DNA from: Codonopsis lanceolata
Taxonomy: Eukaryota; Streptophyta; Magnoliopsida; Asterales; Campanulaceae
Assembly: GCA_013146195.2 (NCBI GenBank)
Contig: CM028381.1
Location: 98,830,380-98,894,379 of the forward strand
DNA length: 64,000 nt
Direction: 5' to 3'
Shown: positions 60,374 to 64,000 of the stretch, piece by piece
Position numbering within the stretch: position 1 is the stretch's first letter
How the letters are laid out: the number at the start of each line of letters is the position of its first letter
Translations under genes and position numbers: made by a program
Notes under the pieces: model-generated
What the model was told of the DNA's origin: nothing
The model's database searches: none
What the model saw: only the letters and a program-made list of their open reading frames with translations

Positions 60374-60559
60374 TACGTAATTAGGAGGTACATTGTTTCA
60401 ATTAGTAGTTGATGGATGTAATTAACACTCGACCCATAATTGAACGAAGTTATTTATGAGGAGGTTATTCATAATTAAATAAATTTTACGATCTGGATCG
60501 ATCTGGATCGTTAATTAGATCCACCTATTTTATGATATATAGTATATGTGTGTGCGCCT

Positions 60560-60583
60560 TTGTGTGTGTGTGTGTGTGTGTGT
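60560..60583. repeat. (TG)n microsatellite
   Basis: Twelve TG repeats upstream of the 61315 gene. Confidence 0.9.
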
Positions 60584-61314
60584 CATGTGCACTTTATGAC
60601 ACAATTATTTTCCCTTGAATAAGTAAAAGATTATGGTCCAAGTCCAAACCTTATGACTAACATGGAGGATAAAATATTGACCATATGCAGCTGGTGCATC
60701 TTTTGAAATCTAACACCTTCACTTCACTTTCCAATTTCCATTTCCTTCTTCAAAGTCTAAACCATTCTTATTACTCCAAAAGTCCTAAAAACAAATAAAC
60801 AATCTCTCTCCACCTAAAACATATATATCCGGAATTACGAATTTATTATTATTTCTATTCAAGACCATAATAGCATGTCCTTGAAAATAATTTGTATCTC
60901 AAAATATTGTAAAAGAGTTCAACCAATTATACTCCATTGATTCCTAAATTTTTGTCTAATTCTATAAATTTTTATTTAAAAAAACATAACACAAAAATTG
61001 TACTACTTTCTTAAAAAATAAAACAAGATAATAAAGTTAGAATTTAAAAAAAAACAATTATTTGATTAATTGACCTTGATACCCAATATTACTTCCTCCA
61101 CCCTACCTCTCTTTAACTCTTTTTCCCCTTCCAAATTTTCAAGGGCCCTCTCAGGCTCTCTCTGTCTCTCACCTTACTTCCACACCCTCCCATCTTTTGT
61201 CCCCAACCCCACTAGGCCCCACACTCTTTCTTGGCCCATATATACCCACATCACAAACCCATGTAGCACTGCTAGTTCTTGCTTTCTTTCACACACACAC
61301 ACACACACTCAGGG
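60584..61314 (+). promoter_or_regulatory. promoter and leader of the 61315 gene
   Basis: A TATA box CATATATACC at about 61237-61246 lies about 70-78 bases upstream of the ATG. The leader is pyrimidine-rich and holds a (CA)n run at about 61290-61308 directly before the start codon. CT-rich text extends from 61085 to 61215. Confidence 0.55.
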
Positions 61315-61923
61315 ATGAATAGATACTCAAAGATCAAACTGGGTCGCACCACCAATTCAAGATCCATGGATTTCTCAGATCTCCAAACATTTCATGAAAA
61401 GTACACAAAACCCATTGAACCCACACCCACTTCCCCAAAGAGCACTCACACAACCCAAGAAGCCAATCGGATGAAGAAACCAAACACCCATCGTCATGAT
61501 TCCATTAAACCAGATTCACAAGAAGATGATGCTGAAAATCACGACGACAGTAACAGAAGTGGAGAGAGAAATTACAGCTTAACAAGGCTTAGCAGAAATG
61601 GGTCTGTTTCCTCAGGCACAACATCCTCAAAAAGGTTCAATCTTGACAAGCAAATCAGCCCAAGAAAGGGGGGAGTACAGTCAGTAGTGAAAAGGGCTTT
61701 TTCAATGAGGAGATCTTCATCAGTATCTGAGAGGTATTGTAGGATTCATGACCAGTACGTGACATCGTCATCTCCCTTAGATGATAATGATAATGATGAT
61801 GCTAATGATGTGGAGAATAATGCAATGCAGACATCAGGATCTGTGGAGAAGATGAAGAAGAAGAAGAAGGGGTATATCAGTGGCAGGTTGTTAAAAGCCT
61901 GTAAGCGCATTTTGGGGATTTGA
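61315..61923 (+). CDS. basic serine-rich small protein, function unknown
   Basis: Single-exon gene of 202 aa. The start at 61315 is preferred because an earlier ATG (61279) lies in the CA-repeat leader and would add only a His/Thr run. The N terminus is NRYSKIKLGRTTNSRSMDFS. A hydrophilic Thr/Pro/His-rich middle follows. At about 127-146 there is a conserved-looking block SMRRSSSVSERYCRIHDQ, then an acidic Asp/Asn stretch, a lysine cluster (KMKKKKKGY, about 179-187) and the C terminus GRLLKACKRILGI. There is no signal peptide or membrane segment. The SMRRSSSVSERYCRI block and KACKR tail resemble a plant-specific family of small uncharacterised proteins (I believe including Arabidopsis ATBET12-like proteins, not verified). 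The serines flanked by Arg suggest phosphorylation sites. A TATA box and leader lie just upstream. Confidence 0.8.
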   Translation: MNRYSKIKLGRTTNSRSMDFSDLQTFHEKYTKPIEPTPTSPKSTHTTQEANRMKKPNTHRHDSIKPDSQEDDAENHDDSNRSGERNYSLTRLSRNGSVSSGTTSSKRFNLDKQISPRKGGVQSVVKRAFSMRRSSSVSERYCRIHDQYVTSSSPLDDNDNDDANDVENNAMQTSGSVEKMKKKKKGYISGRLLKACKRILGI

Positions 61924-62265
61924 TTACTACTTTTTTTATTTTTTTAATCTTATAGTAGCAAGATACTCTAATAAAAGTTCTTACTCCCTTTCTATGTTTC
62001 TATTTTATTTTTTATTGTAGTACTAAAAGGGTAGCTATAATTAAAGGTTTATGTCTTTTGATTTAGGGGTTATACAGTATTAATTGTTATTTCCATTTCC
62101 ATTTCCATTTCTTTTTCCTCTATGGAGATAATATTAAATGACTTACAATTATCACTATTAACGACCTTAGCATTATAGGTTGCTGTTATTGGTTGTGACC
62201 AACAAAGTAAGAGCATTAAATGTGAAAAATTTTTGATGCCATCTACGTTTTGTATCATTTTTTAA
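61924..62265. other. 3' flank of the 61315 gene
   Basis: AT-rich. AATAAAAG at about 61969 could serve as a polyadenylation signal. A short run of CATTTC repeats lies at 62092-62110. Confidence 0.45.
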
Positions 62266-63921
62266 GGGATAAGTGTATCAATAGTTTCTGAACTTTGGTC
62301 ACCACTTTTTGCTTTTTGCTCATCGGAGATCCTTAGCCCTAACGCCGTTTGTTTATTTCCGTTAAGTGAATATGTGTCACTCACATGCACAAAATAAGGG
62401 AGTTATGTGTAACATCATCAAAATAGAAGGATAATGTGAAAATTTTAAATCCAAAATAAAATTTTAAAATCTTTACTCATCACCCTTACCAGTCAACCCT
62501 TTTACTCCCTTCCACACTTCCACTCAAAGGGTCTTCATTCAATATTAAGAGTCAAGCGGTGTATATACCATATCAATCCTAAACATATATGGTTCCATTT
62601 AGGTAATAACTTTCATCATTAAAAAAGTCAAAAGAAAACTCTTTGCCGGCGATGGAATATTCATCAAATGAATATGCATTTTGCACAAGAGGAGCATAAA
62701 AAACATGCCAAGCTTGGATTCAATTCAAACTAGTTGAATTGAAAATATCTAAAATATGTAGTCTTCAAATGAAAGAATTGCCATAATGCATCAACATTTC
62801 GAATTTCAATAAGCATTCGCAGAAATCTCCTTGACTAACTAGTAAATTTACAACAACAAAAAATGAAATTAACTGATTCGGGAACCAAACAGGGCAAACT
62901 TTTGCAAAACTAAACACCAAGAAACTTTTGCAAAACTAAACACCAACAATTTCTTGAATTGTGTCCTGCATCCAGAAGCCAATTAAACAGGTCGGGTCGG
63001 CTCCAGATTGCATCTTAGCTTTGCTCTCCTCCGCACAAGCCGGCCGACGTTAGTCTCGACACGAGCCGGCATTCCTAAACGAACCAAGAATCGATGGGCA
63101 ATTTCATCAATCCGACATTGAAGAAATTGTAATCAACTTCGAACCGCTTCCTCGATTCCCTTGTCAAGTACAGTCCAACGAAGACATTCTGGGATGTTTC
63201 CAAGTTCATATCACGGCAGAGAAACCTGAGAGCAACCGGGTGGGCCGAATCCGAATCGACCCACAACTTTAAATGCTTGAGAATGATGTACTGTTGGAGA
63301 GATGTGTAAGTCGACAGAGCTCCAGGGGTGAAATTGGGAGCAATTCGACGACGTAAATCCTTGTGTTCTTGACCCATCGTGTCGATGAGGTTATGCTCGT
63401 TGAATAGCTTCTTTCCGAACGGATGCCCGACGAGGTGAAAAGCATCGGGTCGAGCGAAACTATCCCAATTGGTTGGTTGAATGAAACTATCCCTATTGCC
63501 AAACTGAAGGTCACCGTCGTCGGTGAGGACAAGTTGGGTGGAATTTGATTGGGAGGGTGGCATCGATAGGAAAAAAATTTCACCGGTGGAATTTGAACTG
63601 AGGCGGAGCTGACCGGAGGGGGTGATGAGTAAAAGGGTTGACTGCTTGACTGGTAAAGGTGATGAGTAAAGATTTTAAAATTTTATTTTGGATTTAAAAT
63701 TTTCACATTACCCCTCTATTTTGATGATGTTACACATAACTCCCTTATTTTGTGCATGTGAGTGGCACATGTTCACTTAACGGAAATAAACAGACGGCGT
63801 TAGAGCTAGGGACTTCCGATGAGCAAAAAAGGCATACTTAGGTCAGTGGTGAAACTTTTGAAAGTTTGGGGACTAATGATGTGCTTGGCCAAAGTTCAGG
63901 GACTAATGGTACACTTATCCC
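62266..63921. mobile_element. Pack-MULE carrying a P450 fragment
   Basis: Terminal inverted repeats of about 250 bp: the left begins GGGATAAGTGTATCAATAG and the right ends CTAATGGTACACTTATCCC. They match through GTTACACATAACTCCCTTAT and GATGAGTAAAGATTTTAAAA (right arm) against their complements in the left arm. A perfect 9-bp duplication ATTTTTTAA flanks the element (62257-62265 and 63922-63930). No transposase. The unique interior (about 62530-63640) contains a fragment of a cytochrome P450 gene. Long TIRs, a 9-bp TSD and captured gene sequence define a Pack-MULE. Confidence 0.88.
63075..63563 (-). pseudogene. captured CYP710A-like P450 fragment
   Basis: The minus-strand frame of 162 aa has residues 38-158 clearly like the N-terminal third of CYP710A sterol C-22 desaturases (the enzymes that make stigmasterol from beta-sitosterol). 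Stretches include RPDAFHLVGHPFGKKLF, EHKDLRRRIAPNFTPGALST, LNLETSQ-like MNLETSQNVFVGLYL and LMKLPID. The heme-binding and I-helix regions are absent, so it cannot be a working P450. The first ~36 residues (NSTQLVLTDDGDLQFGNRDS) are not P450-like and may come from another source, possibly a bulb-lectin-like segment. The frame ends shortly after the homology. The frame is open and begins with ATG, so a chimeric peptide could be made if the element is transcribed. Confidence 0.75.
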
Positions 63922-64000
63922 ATTTTTTAAAGATAAAACATATGTAATGCAAATGTGTATAATGGATATGAATATAATATGTCAATCAATTTTTTATATA

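Noticed and set aside
61279..61314. Upstream ATG extending the 61315 gene by 12 residues
   Set aside because: The extension is only a His-Thr run from a CA microsatellite in the leader; the ATG at 61315 is the more natural start, although the upstream one is in frame and cannot be excluded.

Overview
The window is nuclear DNA of a flowering plant, almost certainly a eudicot. Genes have short phase-conserved exons with GT-AG introns, the DNA between them is AT-rich, and there are many plant transposons and (TA)n runs. The species cannot be named from sequence alone. One 100-base run of N (44349-44448) is a scaffold gap.

Host genes are few. Two tandem minus-strand genes encode 12-oxophytodienoate reductase-like flavoenzymes of the OPR1/2 (cytosolic) type: 1312-5570 (367 aa) and 15353-17826 (373 aa). 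They share the same five-exon structure and are separated by about 10 kb of repeats. A minus-strand gene at 19808-22696 encodes a single-pass C-type-lectin receptor-like kinase (557 aa) whose DFG motif is replaced by GVG. At 26128-26780 three phase-compatible minus-strand exons may be part of an unrecognised gene. A single-exon plus-strand gene (61315-61923) encodes a 202-aa basic, serine-rich protein of unknown function.

The rest is mostly mobile DNA, and many boundaries can be read from target-site duplications. There are hAT-like elements (7539-8221, 24209-25220, 36389-37227), MULE-like elements (7217-7388, 23157-24084, 45690-46785) and a Pack-MULE carrying a CYP710A-like P450 fragment (62266-63921). 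A Helitron lies at 37611-39327, and a Helitron-related 1.1-kb inverted repeat at 29101-32564. Two opposite-orientation solo LTRs of one family lie at 11857-12829 and 39929-40915, a giant solo LTR at 47069-51521, and a truncated LTR element with primer-binding site at 43059-44348. There is also a CACTA terminus (34950-35428) and many Tc1/mariner-type and hAT-type MITEs. A 5-kb AT-rich degenerate satellite fills 8.88-13.88 kb between the OPR copies.

The most unusual part is 44.7-58.2 kb. A decayed gene for a Ulp1 (C48) cysteine-protease-like protein is associated with three tandem arrays of a double-palindrome repeat whose core pairs GATGCC with GGCATC: 5 units at 44.9 kb, 9 at 53.1 kb and about 40 at 55.6-58.1 kb. 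A second, inverted first exon of the same gene type sits at 45386-45482. This looks like one transposon family that carries, or is followed by, its own hairpin satellite.
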